Part shown: piece by piece, positions 27,822 to 37,184 of the stretch | How positions within the stretch are numbered: position 1 is the first letter of the stretch | How the letters are laid out: each line of letters starts with the position of its first letter | NCBI RefSeq assembly: GCF_003994485.1 | Contig: NZ_RZNJ01000004.1 | Span: forward strand, 248,001-312,000 | From: Arsenicitalea aurantiaca | GTDB taxonomy: Bacteria; Pseudomonadota; Alphaproteobacteria; Rhizobiales; Devosiaceae | Length of the DNA: 64,000 nucleotides | Reading direction: 5' to 3' | Made by a program: the position numbers and the translations under genes | The notes under the pieces: generated by a model | What the model was told of the DNA's origin: nothing | Database searches by the model: none | The model's input: only the letters and a program-made list of their open reading frames with translations

Positions 27822-28529
27822 ATGCAGGCGATGACGCGCGAGATCGTGCTCGATACCGAAACCACGGGCCTCAGCCCCCAGGCGGGCGACCGGCTGGTCG
27901 AGATCGGCTGCGTCGAACTCATCAATCACATTCCCACCGGCCGTACCTATCACCAGTACATCAACCCCCAGCGCGACATGCCCGAAGAGGCGTTCCGCGT
28001 GCACGGGCTCTCCGAGCAGTTCCTTTCGGACAAGCCGGTCTTTTCGGAGGTGGCGGGGGATTTCGTCGACTTCATCGGCGATGGGACGCTCATCATCCAC
28101 AACGCGCCCTTCGACATGGGTTTCCTCAAAGCCGAACTCGAAGGAGTGGGGCGACCGAACCTCACCAACAGGGTGATCGACACGGTCGCGCTTGCCCGCG
28201 AAGTGCATCCGGGCGCGCGGGTGAGCCTCGATGCGCTCTGCAAGCACTACGGCATCGACAATTCGCGCCGCACCCTGCACGGGGCGCTGCTCGACAGCGA
28301 GATCCTCGCGGAAGTCTATCTCGAGCTGATCGGCGGGCGGCAGGTGGCGCTGGCGCTCGTCTCGGAGACGCGCGTCGTGCTTTCGCATGAAGATGGCTCG
28401 ATGCCGATCGCCCGCCAGCGCCCGACCCCCCTGCCCGGCCGGCTCGATCCAGACGCCCGCGCAGCCCATGCGGCCCTGATCGAGGCGATGGGCGAGGCCG
28501 CGCTCTGGCGGCAATACCAGTCCGCCTGA
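27822..28529 (+). CDS. dnaQ: DNA polymerase III epsilon subunit (proofreading exonuclease)
   Basis: A 235-aa DEDDh exonuclease that proofreads the replicative polymerase. Exo I is VLDTETTGLS, Exo II is LIIHNAPFDMGFL, and Exo III is HGALLDSEILAEVYL with the catalytic His and Asp. The C-terminal extension of about 55 residues is the usual clamp- and alpha-binding tail. A second in-frame ATG lies nine bases downstream. It closes the oriC-proximal operon. Confidence 0.96.
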   Translation: MQAMTREIVLDTETTGLSPQAGDRLVEIGCVELINHIPTGRTYHQYINPQRDMPEEAFRVHGLSEQFLSDKPVFSEVAGDFVDFIGDGTLIIHNAPFDMGFLKAELEGVGRPNLTNRVIDTVALAREVHPGARVSLDALCKHYGIDNSRRTLHGALLDSEILAEVYLELIGGRQVALALVSETRVVLSHEDGSMPIARQRPTPLPGRLDPDARAAHAALIEAMGEAALWRQYQSA

Positions 28530-28545
28530 ACGGGCCTAAGGCATG

Positions 28546-28576
28546 AAAAAGCCCGCCCCGGGGATCCGGAGCGGGC
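28546..28576 (-). terminator. Rho-independent terminator of secB
   Basis: Inverted repeat GCCCGC...GCGGGC between converging dnaQ and secB. On the minus strand the stem is followed by five Ts, so it mainly serves secB, with some use for dnaQ. Confidence 0.8.
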
Positions 28577-28599
28577 GAACGCATCGTGCGCCTAAATCC

Positions 28600-29172
28600 T
28601 CAGTTGATCTGGGACTTGTCCGGCTCGCCGCCCTCCGCGGGGGCCTGGGGGGCGGCATTGGCCGCCGGCTGCGCGCCGGCGCCGGCCTGCTGCTGCTTGG
28701 CGGCAAGCGCGGCGAGGTTCTGCCTGTAGATGGCGTTGAAATCGACCGGCTCCATCATCAGCGGCGGGAAGCCGCCCTGCTGGGTGACGCTGGCGAGGAC
28801 CTGGCGGGCGAAGGGGAAGATGAGGCGCGGGCACTCGACCATCAGGAGCGGCGGCATCTGCGCCTCGGGCACGTTGCGGATCCGGAAGACGCCGCCATAG
28901 ACGAGCTCGACGTTAAAGAGCACGCTCTGCTCGCGCTCGGCCTTGGCATTGAGCGTGAGCTCGACCGCATAGACCTCGTCGGCCTGCTTCTTGACCGCGA
29001 CGTTGATGTTGACCGAGAAGCCCGGATTGCCGGCGCCGGCCATGATCGAGGCGGGGGCGTTGGGGTTCTCGAAGCTCAGATCGCGGACATACTGCCCGAT
29101 GATGTTGAAGCTGGGCGCGCTGTTGGCGGCATTGGCCTGGGGCGCACCTGCCTGCGCATTCTCATCAGCCAT
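28600..29172 (-). CDS. secB: Protein-export chaperone SecB
   Basis: A 190-aa tetrameric chaperone that keeps preproteins unfolded and hands them to SecA. The core FNIIGQYVRDLSFENPNAP is the family beginning; VELVYGGVFRIRNV and the LIFPFARQVLA and GGFPPLMMEPVDF segments are characteristic. The Ala/Gln/Pro-rich C-terminal tail is variable. The start at 29172 is set by the family beginning MADEN; 15 extra upstream codons are not conserved. Confidence 0.95.
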   Translation of the reverse strand: MADENAQAGAPQANAANSAPSFNIIGQYVRDLSFENPNAPASIMAGAGNPGFSVNINVAVKKQADEVYAVELTLNAKAEREQSVLFNVELVYGGVFRIRNVPEAQMPPLLMVECPRLIFPFARQVLASVTQQGGFPPLMMEPVDFNAIYRQNLAALAAKQQQAGAGAQPAANAAPQAPAEGGEPDKSQIN

Positions 29173-29255
29173 AATCGTTGTCCTTACGTGAAAGTGTTGC
29201 GGGCTTCGGGCTAGCATCTTTGGCGGGCCCGAACAAGGCGAGGCGGGCCGCGGGG

Positions 29256-29732
29256 CTAGCGCTTGCGCCAGTCGTCCTCGTCGAGATCGATGGTGTTGTC
29301 ATTGAGCCGCGCTGGGTCCTGCGGCGGCGTCTCGGGGCCCGAGCGATAGCGGTAATGCGCGCTGGTCGTCGTGGTCGTCACCGTCATGCGCCGGGCGAGG
29401 AGCCCATAGATCAGCGTGCGCAGCGGCCCGATCAGCAGGATGAGCGCGATCGCGTCCGAGAGGAAGCCGGGGATCAGGAGCAGAATGCCGGCGATGAAGG
29501 TCGCCATCGCATCGGCGAGCGCCCGCGCGGGCAGCTTGCCCTGGCCCATGGTCGCGCGGATGTCGCCGGCGAGCGAAAAGCCCTTCCAGCGGATGATGAG
29601 GATGCCGAGCACGGCCGAGGCCAGCACCCAGAGCAGGGTTGCGAGCACCCCGATCTCCCGTCCGATGACCACGAACAGCGTGATCTCGATCAGCGGGGCG
29701 AGCAGAAACAGGAGAAAAAACAGCCTTCCCAA
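29256..29732 (-). CDS. fxsA: FxsA family membrane protein
   Basis: A 158-aa inner-membrane protein with a first hydrophobic segment FLLFLLAPLIEITLFVVIG, whose Glu is a family mark, and three further spans up to about residue 110, then a soluble tail. FxsA overproduction relieves F-plasmid exclusion of phage T7 in E. coli; its normal role is unknown. It is next to secB on the same strand. Confidence 0.9.
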   Translation of the reverse strand: MGRLFFLLFLLAPLIEITLFVVIGREIGVLATLLWVLASAVLGILIIRWKGFSLAGDIRATMGQGKLPARALADAMATFIAGILLLIPGFLSDAIALILLIGPLRTLIYGLLARRMTVTTTTTSAHYRYRSGPETPPQDPARLNDNTIDLDEDDWRKR

Positions 29733-29817
29733 GCCTCAGACCTTTCCTTGCCATGCCGGGGTGCGGCAATAAGAATTAACTCCCCCATTCGTGAACTGGT
29801 TTCGGGGTAAAGCTTTT

Positions 29818-29829
29818 CCTATATATAGG
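29818..29829. promoter_or_regulatory. 12-bp palindrome with -10-like core
   Basis: CCTATATATAGG lies midway between the divergent fxsA and timA genes. It could serve as a promoter -10 in either direction; no convincing -35 was seen. Confidence 0.3.
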
Positions 29830-29896
29830 GGCAACCGGTCCGCAGTGCGACCGCTACCGTACAATTCCCCGACCCCACCCACGGTGCACCTGGCTC

Positions 29897-30604
29897 ATGG
29901 ACGAATTCTTCGATCTCCCCACACTCATCGTCATCGGCGTGGCGATCGTCGTCCTGTTCCGTCTCCGCTCCGTGCTCGGCACGCGCACCGGCAATGAGCG
30001 TCCGCCGCTCGAGCGCCCGCGCGCCGAAAGCCGCGAGGAAAACGTCGTGCCGATGCGCCCGCGCCCGGCTGAGCCCCAGACCGATGCGGATGCAGAGCGC
30101 TTCGCGCGCAAGCTCGAGGCGGAGATCGAGCAGTATTCCCATGGCGACGAGCAGCTGGCCGCGGGCCTGCGCGCAATTGCCGAGGCCGATCCGAACTTCA
30201 CCCCCAAGAGCTTCCTCGAAGGCGCCAAGGCCGCCTATGAGATGATCGTGACGGGTTTTGCCGCAGGGGATCGCAAGACGCTCAAGATGCTGCTCGAAAA
30301 GGACGTCTATGACGGGTTCGAGCGGGCCATCTCTGAGCGCGAGGCGGCCGGACATACTGTCGACTTCACCTTTGTGGGACTCCCCAAGATCGAGATCAGC
30401 GAAGCCCAGCACGACAAGCGCATCGCCGAGGTCACCATCCGGTTCAACGCCGAAGTGGTGTCGGCGACACGCGATGCCGAGGGCAATCTGATCGAGGGCA
30501 ATGCCGACCAGGTGGCGAGCATTGCTGACGAGTGGACCTTTGCGCGTTCGACCAAGTCGCGCGATCCCAATTGGAAGCTCGTCGCCACCAACCAGCTCGA
30601 CTGA
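29897..30604 (+). CDS. timA: Tim44-like domain protein (TimA)
   Basis: A 235-aa protein with one N-terminal membrane anchor (about residues 10-22, IVIGVAIVVLFRL), a charged linker, and a Tim44-like domain from about 70 to 235 (FLEGAKAAYEMIV, TLKMLLEKDVYDGF). Bacterial relatives are the likely ancestors of mitochondrial Tim44 and sit at the inner membrane. The function in bacteria is largely unknown. The usual neighbour in Hyphomicrobiales is a lytic transglycosylase mltA, which is not present between this gene and smr here. Confidence 0.9.
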   Translation: MDEFFDLPTLIVIGVAIVVLFRLRSVLGTRTGNERPPLERPRAESREENVVPMRPRPAEPQTDADAERFARKLEAEIEQYSHGDEQLAAGLRAIAEADPNFTPKSFLEGAKAAYEMIVTGFAAGDRKTLKMLLEKDVYDGFERAISEREAAGHTVDFTFVGLPKIEISEAQHDKRIAEVTIRFNAEVVSATRDAEGNLIEGNADQVASIADEWTFARSTKSRDPNWKLVATNQLD

Positions 30605-30628
30605 GCCCAAGCCGGCGCCCATGCACCC

Positions 30629-31234
30629 ATGTCCAGGAAGACCCCAAAGACAGGTGCCGCGGCGCTGGCCGATTTCCATCTCTGGACCGAGGTCACCAAG
30701 ACCCTCGATCCGCTGAGGCCCGACCGGGTACGGGGGCTGGGGCTCGAGGCTCCGCTCCCCATGCCGCCCGATCCCTCGACCCCCGCGCCTCCCCCTGTTC
30801 CCGAAAAGCCGCGCCGCCGCTACAGCGCGCCGGCCTATCGTCCGCCCGTCTCGATGCCGAACGCGGCGACCCCGCCCGAGCGCCCGATCGAGCCAAGGGT
30901 GCGACGACGCCTGATGCGCGGCCAGATCGGCATTGACGGGCGAATCGACCTGCATGGCATGCGCCAGTCCGAGGCCCATGCGGCGCTCGGCCGGTTCATC
31001 GAGGCCCGGGCGCAGCAGGGGGACCGCACGGTGCTCGTCATCACCGGCAAGGGTCTGCGCCGGACCGCCGAGGACGGCACCAATCTGCTGGAGCGGGGCG
31101 TCTTGCGCGCCATGCTGCCGGTCTGGCTCGCCGAGCCGCGGCTCGCCCCGATGGTCGCGGGCATCGACGTCGCGGCGCGCGGGCATGGTGGAGACGGGGC
31201 CTTCTATGTGCGGCTGAGGCGGCCTGCGCGATGA
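30629..31234 (+). CDS. Smr domain protein
   Basis: A 201-aa protein with an unstructured Pro/Arg-rich N-terminal half (about residues 1-100) and a C-terminal Smr domain. The Smr signatures IDLHGMRQSEAHAAL and LVITGKGLR are clear. Smr domains have nuclease activity on DNA or RNA in several proteins; relatives help rescue stalled ribosomes or act in DNA transactions. It is 24 nt after timA and overlaps the XRE gene by 4 nt. Confidence 0.9.
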   Translation: MSRKTPKTGAAALADFHLWTEVTKTLDPLRPDRVRGLGLEAPLPMPPDPSTPAPPPVPEKPRRRYSAPAYRPPVSMPNAATPPERPIEPRVRRRLMRGQIGIDGRIDLHGMRQSEAHAALGRFIEARAQQGDRTVLVITGKGLRRTAEDGTNLLERGVLRAMLPVWLAEPRLAPMVAGIDVAARGHGGDGAFYVRLRRPAR

Positions 31235-31599
31235 CGCCATTGGGCCAGAAGCTGCGGAGCCTGCGCGAGGCGCGGGGCGTATCGCTCAAGGAGATGGCAA
31301 AGGCGCTGAACGTCTCGAGCGCCTATCTCTCGGCTCTCGAACACGGGCGGCGCGGCACGCCGACCTGGCTGCTGATGCAGCGCATCATCGCCTATTTCAA
31401 CGTCATCTGGGACGAGGCCGAGGAACTGCAGCGGCTCGCAGAGCTCTCCGATCCTCGCGTCACGATCGAGACCGGCGGGCTCGCGCCCGAGGCGACCGAG
31501 CTTGCCAACCGCCTCGCGCGCGGCATCGACCGGCTCGATGCCGAGGATCTCGTCTTCCTGCGGGATGAAGTGATACGGCGCGTCGGACGCAAGGGCTAG
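31231..31599 (+). CDS. XRE-type helix-turn-helix regulator
   Basis: A 122-aa protein with an N-terminal Cro/CI-like helix-turn-helix over residues 5-60 (LREARGVSLKEMAKALNVSS, then AYLSALEHGRRGTP). The C-terminal half is helical and may be for dimerisation. It ends the timA-smr unit by an ATGA overlap, facing hslU. The conserved position next to hslVU in Hyphomicrobiales suggests a core regulator, but its targets are unknown. Confidence 0.88.
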   Translation: MTPLGQKLRSLREARGVSLKEMAKALNVSSAYLSALEHGRRGTPTWLLMQRIIAYFNVIWDEAEELQRLAELSDPRVTIETGGLAPEATELANRLARGIDRLDAEDLVFLRDEVIRRVGRKG

Positions 31600-31638
31600 G
31601 CGCCAGCCCGAAAGCCGGCGCCCGCTGGTGTTGAAGGA

Positions 31639-32946
31639 TCAGAGAACGAATTTCGAGAGGTCGGTGTCCTCGGCCATCTTCCCGATCCGCTCGCGCACAT
31701 AGGCCGCATCGATCGCGATGGTCTGCCCGCCTCGGTCGGGCGCATCGAACGAGATGTCCTCGACGAGCCGCTCCATGATGGTCTGGAGCCGGCGCGCGCC
31801 GATGTTCTCGACGCTGGCATTGACCTTGACCGCCGCGTCCGCGATCGCCTCGATGGCATCGCGCGAAAAGTCGAGCGTCAGCCCCTCGGTGCCCATCAGC
31901 GCGACATATTGCTTGATGAGGCTCGCATCGGTGTCCGAGAGGATGCGGATGAGATCGTCGCGCGTGAGCGCCTTCAATTCCACGCGGATCGGCAGGCGCC
32001 CTTGCAATTCGGGCAGGAGATCGCTGGGCTTAGAGACGTGGAAGGCGCCCGAGGCAATGAAGAGAATGTGGTCGGTCTTGACCGGCCCGTATTTGGTCGC
32101 GACGGTCGTGCCTTCGATCAGGGGCAAGAGGTCACGCTGCACGCCTTCGCGGCTGACATCCCCGCCCCGGCCCTCGCGATTGACGATCTTGTCGATCTCG
32201 TCGAGGAAGACGATGCCGTGGTTCTCGACGAGATCGACCGCTTCGGTCTTGAGCTGGTCCTGGTCGAGCAGCTTGTCGGCCTCTTCGGCAACGAGCAGAT
32301 CATGGCTCTCGCGCACCTTGACCTTGCGCTTGACCCCTCGCCCGCCGAGCGCCTTGCCCAGCATCTCCTGGATGTTGATCATGCCCATGTTCGCGCCGGG
32401 CATGCCCGGGATCTCGAACATGCCGCCACCGGAAGTGGGCGACACCTCGATCTCGATCTCCCGATCGTCGAGCTCGCCCGCGCGGAGCTTGCGGCGGAAA
32501 CTGTCGCGCGTCGAAGGCGAGGCAGACGAGCCAACCAGCGCATCGAGCACGCGCTCCTCGGCATTGTGATGGGCCTGCGCCTCGACTTCCTTTCGCCGCT
32601 TGTCCCGGAGGAGCGAGATTCCCGCTTCGACGAGGTCGCGCACGATCTGCTCGACGTCGCGACCCACATAGCCCACTTCGGTGAACTTGGTGGCTTCGAC
32701 CTTGATGAACGGGGCCTGGGCGAGCCGCGCAAGACGCCGGGAAATCTCGGTCTTGCCAACGCCGGTCGGGCCGATCATCAGGATGTTCTTGGGGCTGACC
32801 TCCTGACGAAGCTCGGCAGGCAGCTGCTGGCGGCGCCAGCGATTGCGCAGCGCGATGGCGACGGCGCGCTTGGCATCGCCCTGCCCCACAATATAGCGGT
32901 CGAGCTCGGAGACGATCTCGCGCGGCGAGAAATTGGTTTCGCTCAT
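31639..32946 (-). CDS. hslU: HslU ATPase of the HslUV protease
   Basis: A 435-aa AAA+ unfoldase (ClpY) that feeds proteins to HslV. It begins [18 protein letters not shown], the family start; Walker A is [16 protein letters not shown], Walker B is [11 protein letters not shown], and the pore loop is in [14 protein letters not shown]. The C-terminus, DTDLSKFVL, is the tail that docks into HslV. I set the start at 32946. It lies 53 nt after hslV on the same strand. Confidence 0.97.
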   Translation of the reverse strand: MSETNFSPREIVSELDRYIVGQGDAKRAVAIALRNRWRRQQLPAELRQEVSPKNILMIGPTGVGKTEISRRLARLAQAPFIKVEATKFTEVGYVGRDVEQIVRDLVEAGISLLRDKRRKEVEAQAHHNAEERVLDALVGSSASPSTRDSFRRKLRAGELDDREIEIEVSPTSGGGMFEIPGMPGANMGMINIQEMLGKALGGRGVKRKVKVRESHDLLVAEEADKLLDQDQLKTEAVDLVENHGIVFLDEIDKIVNREGRGGDVSREGVQRDLLPLIEGTTVATKYGPVKTDHILFIASGAFHVSKPSDLLPELQGRLPIRVELKALTRDDLIRILSDTDASLIKQYVALMGTEGLTLDFSRDAIEAIADAAVKVNASVENIGARRLQTIMERLVEDISFDAPDRGGQTIAIDAAYVRERIGKMAEDTDLSKFVL

Positions 32947-32999
32947 TATCTGTCTTCTCTGCTGGGATGGAGCGGCGTCCGAAATGGGCCCGGGCCCGC

Positions 33000-33563
33000 T
33001 CAACTCTCGAGCTCGATGGTCTCGAGCGTCACGGAGGAATTGGTGTAGACGCAGACCTGCTCGGCGATCTTCATGGCGCGCCGGGCGATCTCTTCGGCAT
33101 CGAGCTCGGTAGCGTCCGCAAGCGCGAGCGCGGCCGAGAGCGCGTAATTGCCGCCCGAGCCGATGGCGGTGACGCCGTAATCGGGGGTGAGCACGTCGCC
33201 ATTGCCCGTCAGCACCAGCGTCTCGGATCTGTCCGCGACGATCATCATGGCTTCGAGGCGCCGCAGGTATCGGTCGGTCCGCCAGTCCTTGGCGAGCTCG
33301 ACGGCGGCCCGCATCAGCTGGTCGGGGTATTGCTCGAGCTTGGCTTCGAGCCGCTCGAAAAGGGTGAAGGCATCGGCCGTGGCGCCGGCGAACCCGCCGA
33401 TCACCTTGCCGCCCGCGAGCCGTCGCACTTTCCTGGCGCCATGCTTCATGACGGTCTGGCCCATCGAGACCTGGCCGTCCCCGGCGACGACCACCTTGTT
33501 GCCCTTGCGCACCGAAACGATCGTCGTGCCGTGCCAGCCGGGGAAATCACTGTCCCTACTCAT
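33000..33563 (-). CDS. hslV: HslV peptidase of the HslUV protease
   Basis: A 187-aa proteasome-like peptidase (ClpQ). The nucleophile is the Thr of [20 protein letters not shown], at about residue 13, so the protein carries a 12-residue pro-peptide to be removed. The ATG at 33563 follows a GGAG ribosome site by 6 nt. [14 protein letters not shown] and the C-terminal [13 protein letters not shown] are family features. It is divergent from the histidine genes. Confidence 0.96.
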   Translation of the reverse strand: MSRDSDFPGWHGTTIVSVRKGNKVVVAGDGQVSMGQTVMKHGARKVRRLAGGKVIGGFAGATADAFTLFERLEAKLEQYPDQLMRAAVELAKDWRTDRYLRRLEAMMIVADRSETLVLTGNGDVLTPDYGVTAIGSGGNYALSAALALADATELDAEEIARRAMKIAEQVCVYTNSSVTLETIELES

Positions 33564-33678
33564 TGACCACTCCAAAAGGATTTATCCCGTATTTAGGCAT
33601 CCGGACCCGAAAAACAATGCGGGGCTTTGCACCGGCCCGCAGGGGCTGGTAGAGACCGCCCGTCATCGGAGAGGCCCT

Positions 33679-34266
33679 ATGCGCACAGCAAAGATCGAGC
33701 GGAAGACCAACGAGACCGAGATCGCGCTTGAAATCGATCTCGACGGGACGGGCCGTCACGACATTTCGACTGGCATCGGGTTCTTCGACCACATGCTCGA
33801 CCAGTTGTCGCGCCATTCGCTGATCGACATGACGATCCGCGCCAAGGGCGATCTGCACATCGATTTCCACCACACCGCCGAGGATGTGGGGATCGCGCTC
33901 GGGCAGGCGCTACGCGAGGCGCTCGGGGACAAGAAGGGCATCAGGCGCTATGCGAGCGCCGACCTGGCCATGGACGGCACGCTGAGCCGGGCCGCGCTCG
34001 ATGTGTCGGGGCGGGCCTTTCTGGTCTGGCGGGTGGAGTTCACGCGCGACAAGATCGGCGAGTTCGACACCGAGCTTTTCCGCGAGTTCTTCCAGGCCTT
34101 CGCGACCAATGCGGCGATCACGCTGCATGTCGAGACGTTCTATGGCGACAACAATCACCATATCGCCGAGAGCTGCTTCAAGGCGGTGGCGCGGGCCCTG
34201 CGCGACGCACTCGAAATCGATCCGCGCATGGCCGATGCCATACCTTCGACCAAGGGAACGCTCTGA
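33679..34266 (+). CDS. hisB: Imidazoleglycerol-phosphate dehydratase
   Basis: A 195-aa enzyme of histidine synthesis, the monofunctional short type. The manganese-binding histidine clusters are [30 protein letters not shown] and [13 protein letters not shown]. The start at 33679 gives the standard length; a longer in-frame extension upstream has no similarity. It leads the hisB-DUF2628-hisH-hisA-hisF-hisE-coaA cluster. Confidence 0.97.
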   Translation: MRTAKIERKTNETEIALEIDLDGTGRHDISTGIGFFDHMLDQLSRHSLIDMTIRAKGDLHIDFHHTAEDVGIALGQALREALGDKKGIRRYASADLAMDGTLSRAALDVSGRAFLVWRVEFTRDKIGEFDTELFREFFQAFATNAAITLHVETFYGDNNHHIAESCFKAVARALRDALEIDPRMADAIPSTKGTL

Positions 34267-34328
34267 GCCTTTGCCCGGAGCGGCGATTTGGTCTAAACCG
34301 GCGCCGTCCCATTGCTGGAGCCACGCCC

Positions 34329-34682
34329 ATGGCCCTCTTTACCGTCTTCGCGCGGCGCGATGATCCGCTGCCCGAGATCGTGCCCGAGAAATTCTCCTGG
34401 TTCGCAGCGCTGCTGCCCCCGGTCTACGGGCTCGTGCATGGGCTGTGGCTCGGGCTCGTCGCCTATGTCGGCCTCCTCGTTCTCGTTGCGGGCATAGCCA
34501 TGGCGGCCGGGGGCGACGCGGCCCGGCTCGCCTATTGCGTTCTGGCCGTGCTCATCGGTTTTGAAGCGCCGGCCTGGCGGGCGCAGAAGCTGCGCAGGAA
34601 GGGCTATGAGGCCGAAGGCGCGGTCGTCGCCACCGATGCGGACCATGCCATGGTCGAATTCCTGAGGGGGCGTCCCGCCTGA
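34329..34682 (+). CDS. DUF2628 membrane protein
   Basis: A 117-aa protein with two or three hydrophobic spans ([19 protein letters not shown], then [16 protein letters not shown] and a third after residue 70) and a basic end. It matches the DUF2628 family, often found inside histidine operons of alphaproteobacteria. Function unknown. The stop overlaps the hisH start by 1 nt, so it is transcribed with the histidine genes. Confidence 0.85.
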   Translation: MALFTVFARRDDPLPEIVPEKFSWFAALLPPVYGLVHGLWLGLVAYVGLLVLVAGIAMAAGGDAARLAYCVLAVLIGFEAPAWRAQKLRRKGYEAEGAVVATDADHAMVEFLRGRPA

Positions 34683-35335
34683 TGACCGAGACCATCGCCA
34701 TCATCGACTATGGGTCGGGCAATCTGCGCTCGGCCGCCAAGGCCTTCGAGCGCGCCGCGTCCTCGCTTGCTGATGCAAGCCAGATCAGCGTGACCGACGA
34801 TCCCGATCTGGTGCGCCGGGCGGATCGCATCGTGCTGCCGGGCGTCGGCGCCTTTGCCGACTGCATGGCGGGGCTCGCCGCGGTGCCCGGCATGCGCGAC
34901 GCTCTCGAGGAGCGGGTGATCGCCGGGGGCGTCCCCTTTTTCGGCATCTGCGTCGGCATGCAGCTGATGGCGTCCGAGGGGCGCGAAAAGGGCGTCCACG
35001 AGGGGCTCGGCTGGATCGCCGGCAGCGTCGAGAAGATCGCGCCGTCGGGCGATCTCAAGATCCCGCATATGGGCTGGAACACGCTGGAGTTCGCTCGCCC
35101 CCATCCGCTTTTCGAAGGCATTCCGGATGGGCCGGAGGGGCTGCACGCCTATTTCGTCCACTCCTATCACTTCGTGACCGAGCGTGCCGAGACGCGCCTC
35201 GCAACGACGCAATATGGAGCAGCGCTCACCGCCTGCGTCGGGCGCGACAATCTCTTCGGCACCCAGTTCCACCCCGAAAAGAGCCAGACCCTTGGCCTCG
35301 CTCTCATCGGCAATTTCTTGAAATGGCGTCCATGA
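34682..35335 (+). CDS. hisH: Imidazole glycerol phosphate synthase, glutaminase subunit
   Basis: A 217-aa glutamine amidotransferase that supplies ammonia to HisF. The nucleophile Cys is in [11 protein letters not shown]; the catalytic His-Glu pair is in [32 protein letters not shown] is the family N-terminus. Overlaps both neighbours (TGATG with the DUF2628 gene, ATGA with hisA). Confidence 0.97.
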   Translation: MTETIAIIDYGSGNLRSAAKAFERAASSLADASQISVTDDPDLVRRADRIVLPGVGAFADCMAGLAAVPGMRDALEERVIAGGVPFFGICVGMQLMASEGREKGVHEGLGWIAGSVEKIAPSGDLKIPHMGWNTLEFARPHPLFEGIPDGPEGLHAYFVHSYHFVTERAETRLATTQYGAALTACVGRDNLFGTQFHPEKSQTLGLALIGNFLKWRP

Positions 35336-36078
35336 TCCTCTTTCCCGCGATCGACCTCAAGGACGGCCAGTGCGTGCGTCTGAAGCTCGGCGACATGGAG
35401 CAGGCGACGGTCTTCAACGATAAGCCGGCTGCGCAGGCGCGGGCTTTCGAGGATCAGGGATTTCAATATCTCCACGTCGTTGATCTCAACGGTGCGTTTG
35501 CCGGCGAGAGCGTCAATGGCGCGGCGGTCGAGGCGATCCTCGATGCGGTCTCCTTTCCCGTCCAGCTCGGCGGCGGGATCAGGACGCTCGCCCATATCGA
35601 GGCCTGGCTCGAAAAGGGCCTCGCCCGCGTGATTCTCGGCACGGTGGCGGTGCGGGATCCCGAGCTGGTCAAATCCGCCTGCAAGGCGTTTCCGGGCCAG
35701 GTGGCTGTGGGCATCGACGCGCGCGGCGGCAAGGTCGCCGTCGAGGGCTGGGCGGAGACGTCGGAACTCAGCGCCATCGAGCTCGCGCGCCGCTTCGAGG
35801 GTGCGGGGGTTGCCGCGATCATCTACACAGATATCGACCGCGACGGGGTTCTGGCCGGCATCAACTGGCCCTCGACGCTAGAGCTGGCGGCGGCGACATC
35901 GATCCCGGTGATCGCCTCGGGCGGGCTGGCATCAATAGACGATATCCGCCGCATGACCGCGCCCGACGCGCAGGTGCTCGAAGGCGCGATTTCGGGCCGC
36001 GCGCTCTATGACGGGCGCATTGATTCACGTGAAGCACTGGCGCTGCTCGCCGCGGCCGGGGCTGAGGAGAGGCGATGA
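35332..36078 (+). CDS. hisA: Phosphoribosylformimino-5-aminoimidazole carboxamide ribotide isomerase
   Basis: A 248-aa TIM-barrel isomerase of histidine synthesis. The N-terminus [16 protein letters not shown] contains the catalytic Asp; the second catalytic Asp is in IYTDIDRDG, and VIASGGLAS binds phosphate. The start at 35332 overlaps the hisH stop as ATGA; an ATG at 35323 in the same frame is possible. The 3' end carries a degenerate parS-like sequence at 36021-36036. Confidence 0.96.
   Translation: MILFPAIDLKDGQCVRLKLGDMEQATVFNDKPAAQARAFEDQGFQYLHVVDLNGAFAGESVNGAAVEAILDAVSFPVQLGGGIRTLAHIEAWLEKGLARVILGTVAVRDPELVKSACKAFPGQVAVGIDARGGKVAVEGWAETSELSAIELARRFEGAGVAAIIYTDIDRDGVLAGINWPSTLELAAATSIPVIASGGLASIDDIRRMTAPDAQVLEGAISGRALYDGRIDSREALALLAAAGAEERR
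36021..36036. other. Degenerate parS-like site inside hisA
   Basis: TGATTCACGTGAAGCA, two mismatches from consensus but with the core TTCACGTGAA. It is about 10.5 kb to the right of oriC, on the opposite arm from the main cluster. Confidence 0.55.
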
Positions 36079-36851
36079 CCCTCAAGACCCGTCTCATTCC
36101 CTGTCTCGACGTGGCCGGCGGGCGCGTGGTGAAGGGCGTCAATTTCGTCGATCTCGTCGATGCCGGCGATCCGGTGGAAGCGGCCATCGCCTATGACGCG
36201 GCCGGGGCGGACGAGCTCTGCTTTCTCGATATCGCCGCGAGCCATGAAGGCCGCGACACCATATTCGACGTCGTGGCGCGCACCGCCGAGCACTGCTTCA
36301 TGCCGGTGACGGTTGGCGGGGGGATCAGGAAGCTTGAAGACATCAGGAAGCTGCTGCTCGCCGGGGCCGACAAGGTTTCGATCAACACGGCCGCCGTCAA
36401 CGATCCCGATTTCGTCGCGCGCGCGGCCGACAAGTTCGGCGACCAGTGCATCGTCGTCTCGGTCGATGCCAAGTCGGTCTCGCCGGGGCGCTGGGAAATC
36501 TTCACCCATGGCGGACGCACCGCGACCGGGATCGACGCGATCGAGTTTGCACGGGCCTCCGTCGCGCGGGGCGCAGGCGAACTGCTCGTCACCTCGATGG
36601 ACCGGGACGGCACCAAGATCGGCTTCGATCTGGCGCTCACCCGCGCCATAGCGGACGCCGTCACCGTGCCGATCATCGCCTCGGGCGGCGTCGGGACGCT
36701 CGACCACCTCGTCGAAGGGGTGCGCGAAGGCCATGCGAGCGCGGTGCTCGCCGCCTCGATCTTCCATTTCGGCACCTTCACCATCGCCGAGGCGAAGGCG
36801 CATCTCGCGCGGAACGGCATCGCCGTCCGCAACGACCAGCTAGCGGCATAG
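36075..36851 (+). CDS. hisF: Imidazole glycerol phosphate synthase, cyclase subunit
   Basis: A 258-aa TIM-barrel cyclase that closes the imidazole ring using ammonia from HisH. The family N-terminus [20 protein letters not shown] has the catalytic Asp11; the second, Asp130-type, is in IVVSVDAKS, and the phosphate loops are VTVGGGI and IIASGGVG. Overlaps hisA by 4 nt. Confidence 0.97.
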   Translation: MTLKTRLIPCLDVAGGRVVKGVNFVDLVDAGDPVEAAIAYDAAGADELCFLDIAASHEGRDTIFDVVARTAEHCFMPVTVGGGIRKLEDIRKLLLAGADKVSINTAAVNDPDFVARAADKFGDQCIVVSVDAKSVSPGRWEIFTHGGRTATGIDAIEFARASVARGAGELLVTSMDRDGTKIGFDLALTRAIADAVTVPIIASGGVGTLDHLVEGVREGHASAVLAASIFHFGTFTIAEAKAHLARNGIAVRNDQLAA

Positions 36852-36860
36852 GAAGCGATC

Positions 36861-37184
36861 ATGGGGCTGACCCTCGAGGACCTCGACGACCGGCTGGCGC
36901 AGCGCGCCGCAGCCTCGCCCGAGGAGAGCTACACCGCGCGCCTCATCTCCAGGGGCGTCGAGACATGCGCCCAGAAGCTGGGCGAGGAAGCCGTGGAGGC
37001 GGTGATCGCCGCCGTCGGCCGCAATGAGGGCGAACTCGTCAAGGAAGCCGCGGACGTGCTCTATCACCTATTGGTGCTGCTGCGGGCCGCCGACGTGCCG
37101 CTCGAGGCAGTGATGGAAGAGCTCGGCCAGAGGACCGCCCAGTCCGGCCTCGCCGAGAAGGCGAGCCGCGGGGTCACGGGCTGA
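36861..37184 (+). CDS. hisE: Phosphoribosyl-ATP pyrophosphatase
   Basis: A 107-aa all-helical MazG-like pyrophosphatase, the second step of histidine synthesis. It contains [20 protein letters not shown] and EAVEAVIAA, with EEAVE acidic metal ligands, and ends with [17 protein letters not shown]. HisE and HisI are separate in this species; no hisI or hisG lies in this window. Overlaps coaA by 1 nt. Confidence 0.95.
   Translation: MGLTLEDLDDRLAQRAAASPEESYTARLISRGVETCAQKLGEEAVEAVIAAVGRNEGELVKEAADVLYHLLVLLRAADVPLEAVMEELGQRTAQSGLAEKASRGVTG

Noticed and set aside
34329-34682. DUF2628 gene as a histidine-pathway enzyme (such as hisI)
   Set aside because: It is a small multi-span membrane protein without HisI zinc ligands; only its position links it to histidine synthesis.
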